The notes under the pieces are model-generated. The model had not been told where the DNA came from and searched no databases. It saw nothing but the letters and a program-made list of their open reading frames with translations. The translations under genes and the position numbers were made by a program. Below are positions 46,101 through 56,100 of a stretch of 64,000 nt of DNA, one piece after another (the stretch's first letter is position 1; each line of letters starts with the position of its first letter). The stretch lies in contig NZ_JAULBC010000002.1 of NCBI RefSeq assembly GCF_041060425.1, positions 496,001 to 560,000 on the forward strand. Direction: 5' to 3'. The stretch is from Danxiaibacter flavus. GTDB taxonomy: Bacteria > Bacteroidota > Bacteroidia > Chitinophagales > Chitinophagaceae.

Positions 46101-46540
46101 CATAGCCTGTCATCCTGCAAATAACCTTTTAATGTATTCACTGAATAATCACTACCAACGGTCTGCAATTGCCTTATTAAAAAAGCTTTGTTTTCCTTGT
46201 CCGCTATTTTTTGCAATGCACTTACATACGCTTTTTCAGCAGCAACGCGCTCCTTTTCTTTACCTTTTTGAACTACATAATAAGAGTAACTGTTAATGGT
46301 GTACTCCAGGTTGGTATTGTCGCCCTTTCCTGTGGGTGACAACATGCCGACCATTTCACGTACACCAGCTTCGCCAATGCCCGAAATAATCGTCATGTTC
46401 GCATTTAGCTGCGGTGCGTTTAAAGCTGGTGCTTTTGCAAGTACATCTGCAATTTTTGTAGTAGCAGTGCGCTGGTCAGTTTGCGCCTGCACTGCCATTA
46501 ATGTGCTTATAAAAAGCAAAGAACCTATAATCTTTTTCAT
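43160..46540 (-). CDS. Secreted HEAT-repeat protein with two DUF1080 (3-keto-disaccharide hydrolase) domains
   Basis: 1126 aa from ATG 46540 (MKKIIGSLLFISTLMAVQAQ). Residues about 50-700 are Ala-rich HEAT repeats. Two DUF1080 lectin/hydrolase modules follow: one starting PLFNGKDLTGWKG and one starting VLFDGTNLDEWTG, each with IYLRG/IGIRA, WN(T/S)xxI, GxIxLQxHG/HIGFLGHG and a VRFRNI(R/Y)I end. In Bacteroides, DUF1080 enzymes cleave 3-keto-glycosides made by a partner dehydrogenase. The neighbour upstream is a Tat-exported Gfo/Idh oxidoreductase, which fits. The fusion to HEAT repeats and the doubled module are unusual. Confidence 0.82.
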   Translation of the reverse strand: MKKIIGSLLFISTLMAVQAQTDQRTATTKIADVLAKAPALNAPQLNANMTIISGIGEAGVREMVGMLSPTGKGDNTNLEYTINSYSYYVVQKGKEKERVAAEKAYVSALQKIADKENKAFLIRQLQTVGSDYSVNTLKGYLQDDRLCDDAARALVKINTPNAGKALLAALAGSNGKRKITIVEALGELKVKEAVPQITKLASNSDVKLEKVSLFALASIADPSSSAVLSNAAKKAGYTFEPTNATSAYVLYIEQLAKNGKTAQAKELAQALNKTATQVQTRSSALQLIAQIDGEKSTPVLIEAMNDENSAYRIAALKSAGKLINDNTANLWLQKLSSSNGAVKAEIITMLGNAKATAALPAVQQAITDQDAAVRTAAITAAGKIGNEAVLPSLLTALKSASPADIETIKGSLMTLKGDGVAAAIAKALPTVNGSAKAALIDVLAARSYSASTNDFLALANDNDQAVAAAAAKGLQSVVSADNLSQLFPLLTSSTNQQKTTAIQDAIVTALGGLKDVNQRDALVQAQLSKAPADKQPLFYDIMAKTGGSSSIQALSAAFASGNDNTKKAVADALSTWKDPKSSEALFKACMAMNGTSYFETALNGYIKLANDVSFTKDQKLLMLRRAMDVSKSNTQKAHILQEASSCKTFLALVFAGKYLDDSALQSEAAMTVMNIALANPEWNGDVVKQLLQKASPLLKGQDSDYQRQAIAKRLSEMPAGEGFVPLFNGKDLTGWKGLVANPIKRASMDNATLTTEQAKADDVMRKGWTVSNGELVFQGQGDNLATVKKYGDIEMFVDWKIQSKGDAGIYLRGTPQVQIWDTSRTDVGAEVGSGGLYNNTTNPSKPLHLADNAIGEWNTFHIVMKGDHVTVYLNGVLVVDNVPLENYWDRKMPLFPQEQIELQAHGTIVNYRDIYVRELPTVKPFELGSDEKKEGYKVLFDGTNLDEWTGNKQSYVVEDGNIVVKPNGGSGGNLYTKDEYKDFIYRFEFQLTPGANNGIGIRAPLEGDAAYKGMEIQVLDNDADIYKNLHEYQYHGSVYGVIPAKRGYLKPLGEWNSEEIAVKGNKIKVTLNGVVIVDGDITDAIKNGTLDHKEHPGLKNETGHIGFLGHGDVVRFRNIRIKDLGK

Positions 46541-46555
46541 TCGTTTGTGTTGTAA

Positions 46556-46592
46556 GGTATCAGGTTTCAGGTAACAGGTTTTAGGTAACCAT
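46556..46592. repeat. GGTATCAGGTTTCAGGTAACAG word array
   Basis: CAGGTATC-like words between the oxidoreductase and DUF1080 genes, in the presumed operon. Confidence 0.65.
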
Positions 46593-46668
46593 CGCCCTTT
46601 CAGTCCCGAAATCATTTTCAATTTATCCTGCATAGATGGCTTCGCCTAACAGGAAGTGTCATTGTAAA

Positions 46669-47943
46669 TTAAATTGTCCACGGTCCACGCATAGGCTGCC
46701 ACATAAGTGCATTGGCTGCTGCATCATCTAGAAACTCCTGTTTAACCGGATCAAATTTTAATGACCTGCCCAGTTTCAGTGCAACTTTACCCATGTTAAC
46801 AATTGTGGCGGAGCGATGGCCATTCTCTTCATTCAACGCAAATTTTTGTCTTCTTTTTACAGCTTCCACAAAATCTGTTACCTGCGGCACAGGCTCGGGG
46901 AAGGCTGCAAGTTTCTTTTCCAGGTCAGGAATAGTTGACTTAAAGCCAGGATATAATTTTCCTTGCGGACCTTCTATATATGCTGCATTTACATCCCTTC
47001 CCTCTCCATCTAAAATGATCTGGCAACCATCATCATATGTATACGTAATCCGGCGCCATGTACCCACTGCATCAGGATGTTGCTGAGGCGCGTCTATCTC
47101 AACGGATACAGGGCTTGTGTTGTCTTTGCCTAAGAAATACTGAATAGGATCTATATAGTGCTGTCCCATATCACCAAGGCCACCGCCATCATAATCCCAG
47201 TAACCGCGGAAAGTCTGGTGAACCCTGTGCGGGTTGTAAGGTTTGTAAGGTGCGGGGCCGAGCCACATATCGTAGTCAAGTTCGGCAGGAACCGGCATTT
47301 CCTGCAGGTTGGTTTTACCCACCCAATAAAACTTCCAGTCAAAACCGGTATGCTTGCTAACGGTTACTTTCAAAGGCCATCCGAGAAGCCCACTGTCTAC
47401 CAGTTTTTTAATTGGCCGGACTGTGGTACCCATACCATAAAAAATATCAGAGAAACGGAACCAGGTATTCAGCCTGAAGATCCGTCCATTTTGCTGAATA
47501 GCTTCAACCAGCTTCTTGCCCTCTCCTATGGTTGCAGTCATAGGTTTCTCGCACCATACGTCTTTACCTGCCCGGGCGGCATCTGCGGCAATGATACCGT
47601 GCCAGTGCGGCGGCGTAGCCACGTGCACAATATCCACTTCAGGAAGCGTGATCAATTCCCTGTAATCGGAGAACGTTTTTACTCCTTTACCGGGACCGCC
47701 TAAAAGGTCAAGCCCTTGTTTCAAGTGATTTTTGTCCACATCGCAAATTGCGACAACGCGGGTTCCCGCATAAGGAATATGACCGCGGCCCATACCACCA
47801 ACGCCAACTATGGCTTTGGTAAGCTGATCACTGGGTGCTATGTAGCCTCTCCCCAACACATGACGGGGAACAATGGAAAAAGCAGCAAGGGCGCCAAATG
47901 AATTCCTTAGGAATGCCCTTCTCGAACGTTGGTTTGGCATCAT
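46669..47943 (-). CDS. Tat-exported Gfo/Idh/MocA oxidoreductase
   Basis: 424 aa. Twin-arginine leader NQRSRRAFLRNSFGALAAF; NAD(P) fold begins IVGVGGMGRGHI; CEKPMTATIGEGKKLV holds the Lys-Pro signature; C-terminal domain with DMGQHYIDPIQYF and the catalytic His. A periplasmic dehydrogenase, perhaps oxidising glycosides at C3 to supply the adjacent DUF1080 hydrolase. Start could be either of two consecutive ATG codons. The expected partner order is Gfo/Idh, then DUF1080, same strand. Confidence 0.87.
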   Translation of the reverse strand: MMPNQRSRRAFLRNSFGALAAFSIVPRHVLGRGYIAPSDQLTKAIVGVGGMGRGHIPYAGTRVVAICDVDKNHLKQGLDLLGGPGKGVKTFSDYRELITLPEVDIVHVATPPHWHGIIAADAARAGKDVWCEKPMTATIGEGKKLVEAIQQNGRIFRLNTWFRFSDIFYGMGTTVRPIKKLVDSGLLGWPLKVTVSKHTGFDWKFYWVGKTNLQEMPVPAELDYDMWLGPAPYKPYNPHRVHQTFRGYWDYDGGGLGDMGQHYIDPIQYFLGKDNTSPVSVEIDAPQQHPDAVGTWRRITYTYDDGCQIILDGEGRDVNAAYIEGPQGKLYPGFKSTIPDLEKKLAAFPEPVPQVTDFVEAVKRRQKFALNEENGHRSATIVNMGKVALKLGRSLKFDPVKQEFLDDAAANALMWQPMRGPWTI

Positions 47944-48127
47944 GTTGATTTTTTTTCAGAAGTTGATTCTTTCTAATACACGGGGGGTAGACCACTTACG
48001 GTAATGTTTTTCAAAGCAGCGTGGTTTTACAGCCCTTACAATCGTCGTCAAAAAACAAGCTATGAAGATAAGTAATTATAGCATTCAGATTTTACCCAAA
48101 CGTTTGCAGAAATTGTGATTTGGGATG

Positions 48128-48292
48128 AAGATGGGAATTTGAGTTTGAAATTTGAGATTTGAGATTGTTAATGACGGACTTCTCATTATATATTAAATTC
48201 TTTAAATCGTTTATGATAGCACCTCAATCACATTCCAAACAAGCTAAGGTTTCCACATTTCAAATCTCAAATTTTAAATTTCAAATCCCAGG
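48128..48292. repeat. TTTGAAATTTGAGATTTGAG array pair in inverted orientation
   Basis: GAGTTTGAAATTTGAGATTT at 48141-48165 and TTTCAAATCTCAAATTTTAA at about 48256-48288 face each other across ~95 bp. No gene in 47944-48433. The same words lie at 62872-62912. Confidence 0.75.
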
Positions 48293-48433
48293 CCCGGTTT
48301 TAACACCGTACCTGCGCTAAAAAATTGCAAATCCCTGTCCTTTTCAGTAAATTACATGTATAGAGCGGTTTTGTCGAAAGACTGGTTTCCTTAGTACCAC
48401 AATGATTTGAGTTGCAGGTTCAAAAGAAATTTT

Positions 48434-49711
48434 GTGAAACAGCTTATCTTATATTTTGTTTGTCTCCTTCTGACGCCACTTCTGGCTACGACACAAATTG
48501 TTGTATCAATAAAACTGGACGCGAATATTAATCCTGCCACAGCGGCTTTCATTCACCGAAGCATTGAGAAAGCCAAAAATGAGAAAGCAACTTGTCTTCT
48601 TATTCATCTAAATACACCTGGCGGTCTTCTTAAATCAACCCGTGTAATAGTCAGCGATATTATGGAATCACCGGTTCCGGTTGTAGTGTATGTTTCTCCG
48701 CCAGGCGCACGTGCAGGTTCGGCCGGTGTATTCATCACGCTTGCGGCTCACATTGCAGCGATGGCACCAGGTACAAACATAGGCGCTGCACACCCGGTAG
48801 ATATGCAGGGAACAGTTGACCCTATAATGTCAGAAAAACTCACAAATGATGCAGCGGCTTTTATCCGCACGATTGCAGAAAAAAGAAAACGCGACGAGAA
48901 ATGGGCGGAGGCATCCGTTCGAAAAAGCCTTTCCATTACCGCTACGGAGGCACTTAATTACCAGGTAATTGATCTTATTGCAGACAATGACAAGGCATTA
49001 TTGACACTTATTGACGGCAAAATGGTAGAAGTAAGCAGCGGTTCTGTTATACTTAAAACGAGAACAGCACGCATACAGGAAGATGATATGACTTTTGTTG
49101 AAAAAATGCTCAACATCATCAGCGACCCAAACATTGCGTATATGCTGATGATGCTGGGATTTTACGGGATTATGTTTGAACTATACAGCCCGGGCGCAAT
49201 TCTTCCGGGTATAATTGGTGTTATCAGCCTCATCCTGGCCTTTTATTCGCTGCACACATTACCGGTTAATTATGCAGGACTGGCTTTAATTGTTTTTGCG
49301 GTTGTTCTGTTTCTTTTAGAGATCAAAATTGTCAGCCATGGATTGCTGGCCATCAGTGGTATTATTTCCATGTTGCTGGGCTCTATGATGTTGATTCGGC
49401 AAGATGCCGGGGCCGTGGGAAAAATTTCTCTCAGTGTGATCATCAGCGCGGTTTCAGTTTCGGCGCTTTTCTTTCTTCTGATAATAGGACTGGGACTTAA
49501 AGCACAACGTACCAAACCTGTTACAGGCATTGACGCACTGATTGGACTTACCGGTTCGTCACTTGAAACGCTTGATCCGGTTGGAACAATTTTAATACAT
49601 GGCGAAATATGGAACGCAGAGTCAACAGGCGGTACAATTAATAAAAATGAAAAAGTGAGGGTGATAAGCAGAAAAAATTTCAAACTTTTTGTTGAAGCTA
49701 TTCAAAGCTAA
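48434..49711 (+). CDS. NfeD1-type ClpP-class membrane serine protease
   Basis: 425 aa from GTG 48434 (MKQLILYFVCLLLTPLLATT, a signal peptide); an in-frame TTG nine codons earlier would add a charged leader. ClpP-like domain with HLNTPGGLLKSTR and Ser96 in GARAGSAGVF, four or five C-terminal membrane helices, and an NfeD OB-fold (LETLDPVGTILIHGEIWNAES). NfeD proteases cleave near membranes and are paired with slipin, which follows by 18 bp. Confidence 0.9.
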   Translation: MKQLILYFVCLLLTPLLATTQIVVSIKLDANINPATAAFIHRSIEKAKNEKATCLLIHLNTPGGLLKSTRVIVSDIMESPVPVVVYVSPPGARAGSAGVFITLAAHIAAMAPGTNIGAAHPVDMQGTVDPIMSEKLTNDAAAFIRTIAEKRKRDEKWAEASVRKSLSITATEALNYQVIDLIADNDKALLTLIDGKMVEVSSGSVILKTRTARIQEDDMTFVEKMLNIISDPNIAYMLMMLGFYGIMFELYSPGAILPGIIGVISLILAFYSLHTLPVNYAGLALIVFAVVLFLLEIKIVSHGLLAISGIISMLLGSMMLIRQDAGAVGKISLSVIISAVSVSALFFLLIIGLGLKAQRTKPVTGIDALIGLTGSSLETLDPVGTILIHGEIWNAESTGGTINKNEKVRVISRKNFKLFVEAIQS

Positions 49712-49729
49712 ACACATATTAAATATACT

Positions 49730-50491
49730 ATGCAACAGTTACCTATATCATTTACCGTTATTGTATTTTTTGTCATCATTGTTTTGTTCAATGCCATTCG
49801 TATTTTGCGGGAATATGAGCGCGGGGTTATCTTCCGGTTGGGGCGACTAATCCGTGTAAAAGGGCCTGGCCTTATCTTACTGATTCCGATTATTGACAAA
49901 ATGGTACGCGTAAGTTTACGTACTGTAGTGTTGGATGTGCCTTCACAGGATATAATAACACAGGATAATGTTTCTATAAAAGTAAATGCTGTCGTCTACT
50001 TCCGCGTGCTTGAGCCGCAAAACGCCATTGTACAGGTAGAAAACTATCTTGCCGCAACTTCACAAATATCCCAAACTACACTTCGTAGTGTACTTGGACA
50101 ATCAGACCTGGATGATCTGCTGTCTCAACGGGAAAAAATCAATCATAAACTGCAACAGATCATTGATGCCAATACGGAACCGTGGGGTATAAAGGTTTCA
50201 AATGTAGAAGTAAAACAAATAGATCTTCCCACAGAAATGCAGCGTGCAATGGCTAAGCAGGCAGAAGCTGAACGTGAGCGCCGTTCAAAAATAATTGCTG
50301 CAGAGGGTGAATTCCAGGCTTCGCAACGTTTAGCCGAAGCAGCAAAAATACTAAGCGAAGAACCCAGTGCCTTAACACTTCGTTATTTACAAACGTTGAG
50401 AGAAATTGCCACGGAAAAAAATTCTACTACTATCTTCCCTGTTCCTATTGACCTATTGAAAGCATTTATGAAAGGGAAGGAAAATATTTGA
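49730..50491 (+). CDS. Slipin (stomatin/prohibitin-like SPFH protein)
   Basis: 253 aa. One N-terminal membrane hairpin, then the SPFH domain YERGVIFRLGRL...GPGLILLIPIIDK with DVPSQDIITQDNVSI, and a heptad-rich C-terminal AEAERERRSKIIAAEGEFQASQRLAEAAK. Scaffold partner and substrate-presenter of NfeD; operon with it. Confidence 0.95.
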   Translation: MQQLPISFTVIVFFVIIVLFNAIRILREYERGVIFRLGRLIRVKGPGLILLIPIIDKMVRVSLRTVVLDVPSQDIITQDNVSIKVNAVVYFRVLEPQNAIVQVENYLAATSQISQTTLRSVLGQSDLDDLLSQREKINHKLQQIIDANTEPWGIKVSNVEVKQIDLPTEMQRAMAKQAEAERERRSKIIAAEGEFQASQRLAEAAKILSEEPSALTLRYLQTLREIATEKNSTTIFPVPIDLLKAFMKGKENI

Positions 50492-50636
50492 TGTTTTTCA
50501 AATCAGAATAGCAGCGACAATGAGACCTCCATTACTTTATTAAAACATTAAGAATTAAAAGCTTTTTTACATGCTCAAAAACAGGCATCTTTATCGCTAA
50601 CCTGTTTAAAACCTTTTATACCAAAGCAACAATTTC

Positions 50637-51365
50637 ATGAAGTTTAAAAAGAGTTTATCTGTCTTATCGGTAATGGCATGTGCTCTAGTAAGCAACAGCC
50701 AGCAGCCCGAAAAAATTACCCTTTACAAAAACGTATCGACTAACGTATTAAGCAATCGGGCTTTTATTGATTCATTATTTAATTCTGGTTATGCTGTAAG
50801 TATTATTTCAAAGTATCAGCAACATGATACTACGATTGTCAATTATAATTTTCAAAAAGCCCCAATTGACTCGTCAGGCCATATAAGGCCTCCGTATACT
50901 GCGTCATTCGACAAATTAGTGAACAAGAAGCTACCTGATTTTATTTTTAAAGATCTCGACGGCAATAACATTAGCTCTGCCAATCTATCAGGATATATTG
51001 TTCATATCAATTTCTGGTCGACAACCTGTGGGCCGTGTAAAGCAGAGTTTGATGACCTAAACAAACTGAAAGCCCAATATGCAGAAAAGAAGGTTAAGTT
51101 TATTGCTTTTGCACCTGAGAATAAAAAAGAAATAATGAAAGTTTTCAAGCGAAAACGGCTAAACTATATTATTATTCCAAATAGTGGCTCCTATTTTGAG
51201 CAGCTGGGCATTGACACCTACCCTGTTAACTTTTTTGTAAACAATGAAGGCGTTATCACAAAGGTTACAACCGGAGCTTCCTTTGAGAAAAATGCAACAA
51301 CAGGAAAATTTGAACTGGCAGTTTTCAAAAAAGATGATGAGATTATTCAACAATTGCTTAAATAG
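50637..51365 (+). CDS. Thioredoxin-like (AhpC/TSA-TlpA) secreted protein
   Basis: 242 aa. Signal peptide (MKFKKSLSVLSVMACALVSNS); N-terminal ~90 residues of unknown fold; thioredoxin domain with NFWSTTCGPCKAEF (Cys pair at 131/134 approx.) and cis-Pro in TYPVNFFV. Likely periplasmic disulfide reductase. Ends 79 bp before a converging T9SS protein gene. Confidence 0.85.
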   Translation: MKFKKSLSVLSVMACALVSNSQQPEKITLYKNVSTNVLSNRAFIDSLFNSGYAVSIISKYQQHDTTIVNYNFQKAPIDSSGHIRPPYTASFDKLVNKKLPDFIFKDLDGNNISSANLSGYIVHINFWSTTCGPCKAEFDDLNKLKAQYAEKKVKFIAFAPENKKEIMKVFKRKRLNYIIIPNSGSYFEQLGIDTYPVNFFVNNEGVITKVTTGASFEKNATTGKFELAVFKKDDEIIQQLLK

Positions 51366-51387
51366 GAAACATTATTTTAAGCCAAAA

Positions 51388-51417
51388 AACAAAGCCCTTC
51401 ACTCGAAGGGTTTTGTT
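51388..51417 (-). terminator. Terminator of the T9SS propeller gene
   Basis: Thirteen-bp stem AACAAAGCCCTTC / GAAGGGTTTTGTT (one G-U), loop ACTC, then U6 on the minus strand. It lies between two converging genes and may also work weakly for the plus strand. Confidence 0.82.
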
Positions 51418-51443
51418 GCTGAGTTATTATATTGGTTTAACGC

Positions 51444-52673
51444 TTACTGAACAAGTATTTTGGTGTTGTAGCTATTATTACTGTTCTTGCCCACAACTTT
51501 TACAAAGTATGTTCCCTGGGGATAATAACGATCAAAATTAATCACCTCTGTTTGGTCACTTCGCGTAACAGTTATTTTACTGTTCATTACTTTGGCGCCC
51601 TGCATATCGAACAGATAGAAATTATATTTCCCCGGCTTAATGTCCATTAATCTTACAGTAATCCGGTTGTTTGCAACAGGATTGGGGTAGACGTTGATGC
51701 TACCGGATACAACTTCATTTTTGACTACACTTTTAATTTCAGCAGCCTTGTTACTGGCAAACAAAATGTTAGCAGTTGCCATATCTGAACTTCTGTAAAC
51801 GCCATTTTTTGATTTAAATGCGGTCGCGGTCCAGGTTTTAGGATCAACAACATAGTAGGCTTCGTTATTTATTGAACTGCTGATTAATACATTTCCATTG
51901 ACGTCAACCGCCGCTCCGTTGGTAATGAAATTGCCCTGCAATCCTTTTATAGTCGTGATATACTTTGTAACCCTCGTCTTTACATCTATTTTATAGATCC
52001 TATTGGTCGGGGTAAACAAGTAAAGATTGTTGTCAGCATCAGCAACCATATCTCCGCCGGCGGTAACAGGGAAATTAAAGATCGTCATTGCCTTGTTTGT
52101 AGAATCATCTGTCAACGCGCCGAGATCTGTTATCGAAGGCTTTCTTGTGGTGGTGAACCTCACCAAATGTTTTGCATCATTGGTGATCATATATCCATAA
52201 CCATCATTGGTAATGATCATCCTGGCAATTGGATTTCCTGTGTTACATTTTGTCTTGGTAAAATTTTCGGTAGTAACGCAATATACTTTCATCATATTCA
52301 AATCGAGATACCTGAGCTGATCAACTACCATCGGCGCGAAATACAACCGGTTATTTTTACGATCAATTGCAGCTGCGGCAACGCCTGTTGCAAATGCGGC
52401 ACTGGCATTGGTTGTATCATTAGCGCTGCTTTGCGAAAAGGCTATTGACTTGCGGGTTGCGGCATCCAAAAGAACTATTTTCTTGTCTGCGCCTTTAATT
52501 AGCACATTGCTAAATTCACCAGTTTTAAGATCTAGTTTTCTGAGCGAGGTCCAGTTTTTACCAGCTTGAATGCTGTCTGTAAATACATAAGCAAATCTGT
52601 CGGGTTGGCTCTGTGCTGAAACATAATTAAAGGCTATAACCAACAGCACAGTAGCGTAGAAACCTGTTCGCAT
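51444..52673 (-). CDS. Secreted propeller-like protein with Por-type T9SS domain
   Basis: 409 aa from ATG 52673 (MRTGFYATVLLVIAFNYVSAQ). The centre (60-320) has repeats such as LDLKTGEFSNVLIKG, IDVKTRVTKYITTIKG and VVDPKTWTATAFKSKNG, like a six-bladed propeller or quinoprotein fold. The C-terminal ~85 residues from VYPNPVANN to NTKILVQ are the Por_Secre_tail sorting signal. Extracellular; ligand unknown. Upstream codons to 52760 lack a signal peptide. Confidence 0.85.
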   Translation of the reverse strand: MRTGFYATVLLVIAFNYVSAQSQPDRFAYVFTDSIQAGKNWTSLRKLDLKTGEFSNVLIKGADKKIVLLDAATRKSIAFSQSSANDTTNASAAFATGVAAAAIDRKNNRLYFAPMVVDQLRYLDLNMMKVYCVTTENFTKTKCNTGNPIARMIITNDGYGYMITNDAKHLVRFTTTRKPSITDLGALTDDSTNKAMTIFNFPVTAGGDMVADADNNLYLFTPTNRIYKIDVKTRVTKYITTIKGLQGNFITNGAAVDVNGNVLISSSINNEAYYVVDPKTWTATAFKSKNGVYRSSDMATANILFASNKAAEIKSVVKNEVVSGSINVYPNPVANNRITVRLMDIKPGKYNFYLFDMQGAKVMNSKITVTRSDQTEVINFDRYYPQGTYFVKVVGKNSNNSYNTKILVQ

Positions 52674-52883
52674 AACCGGAATTTTTTGGGGTGATGAAAA
52701 AAGGGACAAATAAGTTACAAAAAATTCTGATAAGATGAAATTCGCTTTAGCAAACGGCATTTGGGCGAGGGCAATGGAGAATGGACAATTGAAAATTTAA
52801 AGTGTTTTTAGTTAGACATGCATCGTCGTTTTGGGAGATGTTTTCTGTCGTGTCAATGACAGATTTTATAACAGCAACAGATT

Positions 52884-53034
52884 TTCCCCTAGGGAATTAA
52901 GCTCAGTAGAAATGGGCGAACCCGGTTAGTCATAGCCCGTTGGGGCTTTAACCAAATCAAAAGGGTTAATGTCCTACGGACAAGAAAGGCCTTGTAAGTT
53001 TGCAGTTTTCTATTGAGCTTAAAGTCCTACGGAC
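52884..53034. repeat. REP/BIME-like inverted element
   Basis: TTCCCCTAGGGAA hairpin (52884-52896) followed by TTAAGCTCAGTAGAAA (52897-52912); mirrored at the far end by TTTCTATTGAGCTTAA (53007-53022) and hairpin GTCCTACGGAC (53024-53034). Between them are AGCCC-GTTG-GGGCT-type (52934-52947) and another GTCCTACGGAC (52971-52981). So two inverted units, each with a tiny hairpin and a shared 16-mer (15 of 16 match). No gene. Confidence 0.7.
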
Positions 53035-53123
53035 TATCGACGAAAATGTACTATCATCTCTTTAATTGACTTAGAAATAACTCCGCTCCAGTTCATTTTC
53101 CATTTTCAACTTTCAATTTTTAA

Positions 53124-53162
53124 TTAAAAAGAAAAGAGCGCCCCTTTAGTGAAGCGCTCTTT
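53124..53162 (-). terminator. Terminator of the tricorn-like gene
   Basis: AAAGAGCGC / GCGCTCTTT stem with a 12-nt loop followed on the minus strand by TCTTTTTAATT. 22 bp after the stop. Confidence 0.85.
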
Positions 53163-53184
53163 GGGTATTGAGTTAGATTGAATT

Positions 53185-56100
53185 TTATTTCGATGCCTGC
53201 CCTCCTATTTCGGTTAGCATCTCTTTGACTGCGGCTTCAATCTGTGCGTCTTTTCCATTAAGAAAATCTTCATACCGCAACGGAACTTTAATATCAGGTT
53301 CAACCTGGTGATTTTCAGTTGGATGACCTTCTTTACCAATTGTTGCCACCATCGGAATACCAAAAACGATGGTTGGATCTATCTGAGTTTCCCACCAAAC
53401 AGCAGTGCCTGTTCCTGCCACCGGCATACCGATCAATTTACCAATGCCGTTTTGTTTGTAGATATAAGGAAAGATAAATGCATCGCTGTAGTTGCCTTCA
53501 CTCATCAATACGCAGCTAGGTTTTGTCCATCTGCCCATTGGCTCGCCATCATTCAAACGATTACCCTGGGGTGCAAAATCAAGGTATCTTTTGCCACTGA
53601 GGAAAGTTGCCAGGTCATCATGCAGCCATCCGCCGCCATTAAACCTGGTATCAACGATCAATGCCTGCTTGCCGAAGTTGCGGCCAAGTACTGCGTCAAA
53701 TGTGCTGCGGAAGCTGGCGTCATTCATACCCTGAACATGCACGTATCCAACTTTGCCATTGCTGAGTTTTGCGACCATATCTTCCATTTTCTTCACCCAA
53801 CGTTTGTACATCAGCGCAGATTCTTCACCGAAAGTTATTGGTTTAGAAGTCTCCTGCCAGTGGTTGCCTGAGCCATCAGTCAGATCAAGCAGAATATTTC
53901 TGTCTGCTTTTCTGTTAAGCAATACTGCAAAGTCAATACTGTCTGTAACAGGCATGCCATCGATCTTTTCTATGATCGTACCATTTTTAATCTTGCTGTA
54001 AGATTTATCAAACGGACCGCCTGTTATTACATCTGTCACCTTCAGCCCTTTACCGGTATATGTTTCATCATACATCAGACCAAGCGTCGCAGTGGCATCT
54101 CCGTTAGGATTAACCGGGTTATATCGTCCTCCTGTATGAGATGCATTTAATTCGCCCAGCATTTCACTTAGCAATTCCTGGAAATCATAGTTATTGCTGA
54201 TATGTGGCAGAAAACGGGAATAATTCTCATACGTCTTTTTCCAGTCAACACCATGCAATGCCGGATCATAAAATTTCTTCTGCACCTGGCGGTATGCGTG
54301 TCCCAGGATATAGCTACGTTCAGCAGCCTGGTTCAATACCATATCGCCATTAATTCCTATCGGACTCATCTTTCCGCTCTCATCTACCTTTACAACCCCT
54401 CCTTTATTTAATACAAAAATTGATTTGCCATCCTTGCTCATTTCAATTCCACTCTGGGAACCGCCAAGTTTCGCAAGTACTTTTGTTTCATGTGTTCGGG
54501 GTTCGGTAACCCACAAGTCGTAACCTTTTTCGAAAGATGAGAGATAGTACACTTTTTCACCATCCGGAGACACTGCGTAATCAGAAACGGAAGAACTATT
54601 GATGGTAATACGAGCAACACGGTTTTCCATGTTTTCAATATTCGGTACCCAGCTCTTTAATGAAGTAGCAGTATCCGATTTTGAAGGCTCTGCTTTTTTA
54701 GCAGTGCTCTTATCTTCTGTTTTGTTTTTTTCAGCCTTCTCTTTTTCAGATTTTTCTTTTTCTTCTTTTTCTTTCAGCAGCGCAAAATCTTCCTTACTTA
54801 ATTTAAAACGCTCAAACTGATCCTGGTCAAAAAAGCCGACATAAACATCCACTTCACGGCTTCCCTGCTGCGCCAATGACTTACGTCCTTCTCTTGCATT
54901 CACCCATGAAAGGGCTTTTCCACTCCATGTCCATTTTACATTACCCTGACCAAAGCCACTTGGAATAGGATGTTGAATGCCTTTGCTGCCATCGGCTTTT
55001 ATCAAAGCAACATTGCCACTGAACCAATTACCTTCCTGGTCGTCACTTACCAGCCACTGACTGTTCGGGCTCCAGTTAAAATCCCAGTCACCATCGCTGT
55101 AAGAATAATTGCGGCCTTTAGGTAACACAACTCTTGTTTGCTTGGTGGCAACGTTGTACACTTTAAGAATGTTGCGTTCTTCTATGTAGGCAATCTCTTT
55201 TCCGTCAGGTGAATACTTGGGTCTGAACTCTTCCGCGGAGGTTGCTATAACAGGTTCTTCTTTTAACACTGTCGAAGCATAAAAGTAAGGTTCGTCTTTA
55301 TTTACAATAGATGTTTTAAGAATATCCCAGCTATCGTCTCTCTCCGCAGCGTAGATTACACTTCTGCCGTCCGGGTTCCATTCTACCATGCGTTCCTGCT
55401 GCGGCGTATTGGTAATTCGTTTTGTTTGCGTGCCATCTACACTTGTAATAAAGATCTCGCCACGTGTAACAAAGGCGACTTCTTTACCGTTTGGCGACAA
55501 GGCGAACTCCGTTACATTACCGTTAACCGGTAGGTTTTTCTCGATACCTTCACGACCATCGTTGGTAATACGGATGCTTATTTTGGAAGGTGCTCCGTCC
55601 TTCATTGTATAGATCTCACCATTATAAGTAAAACATAAGGTGTTATCCTTGCTGATGCTTAAATGACGAACCGGATTTGTTTTAAGATCAGTTAACTGCT
55701 GCTCTGTTCCGCCGGCAGCAGGTATCTTATAAATATTCTGATTACCGTTTTTTTCACTCAGGTAATAGATAGATTGATTGTCGTTGCTGTAAACGGGCTC
55801 ACGGTCTTCACCAACATAGTTACTGATCTTTTTAAAAGATTTAGCAGCCACGTCCATTACCCATATATCACGGGTTACTGATGATGTCTGGTGTTTGCGC
55901 CAGGGATCTTCATAACCTTTTCTGTCCTGGAAAACGATTTGGCTACCATTGCTGTTATAGTGTGCATTTTCAAAACCACCGGCGCTGATCAATAAAGCAC
56001 GGCCCCCTTTTACATCTACACTGTATAAGTTTTGAAATAAACGCGGACTGTAAAAAAGAATATCATTTGCAGGAACATTGCGCGCGCTGCCAAAGATTAT

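Noticed and set aside
46296..46574. Plus-strand frame opposite the DUF1080/HEAT gene
   Set aside because: Alanine-rich repeats on one strand often leave long frames on the other; no other support.
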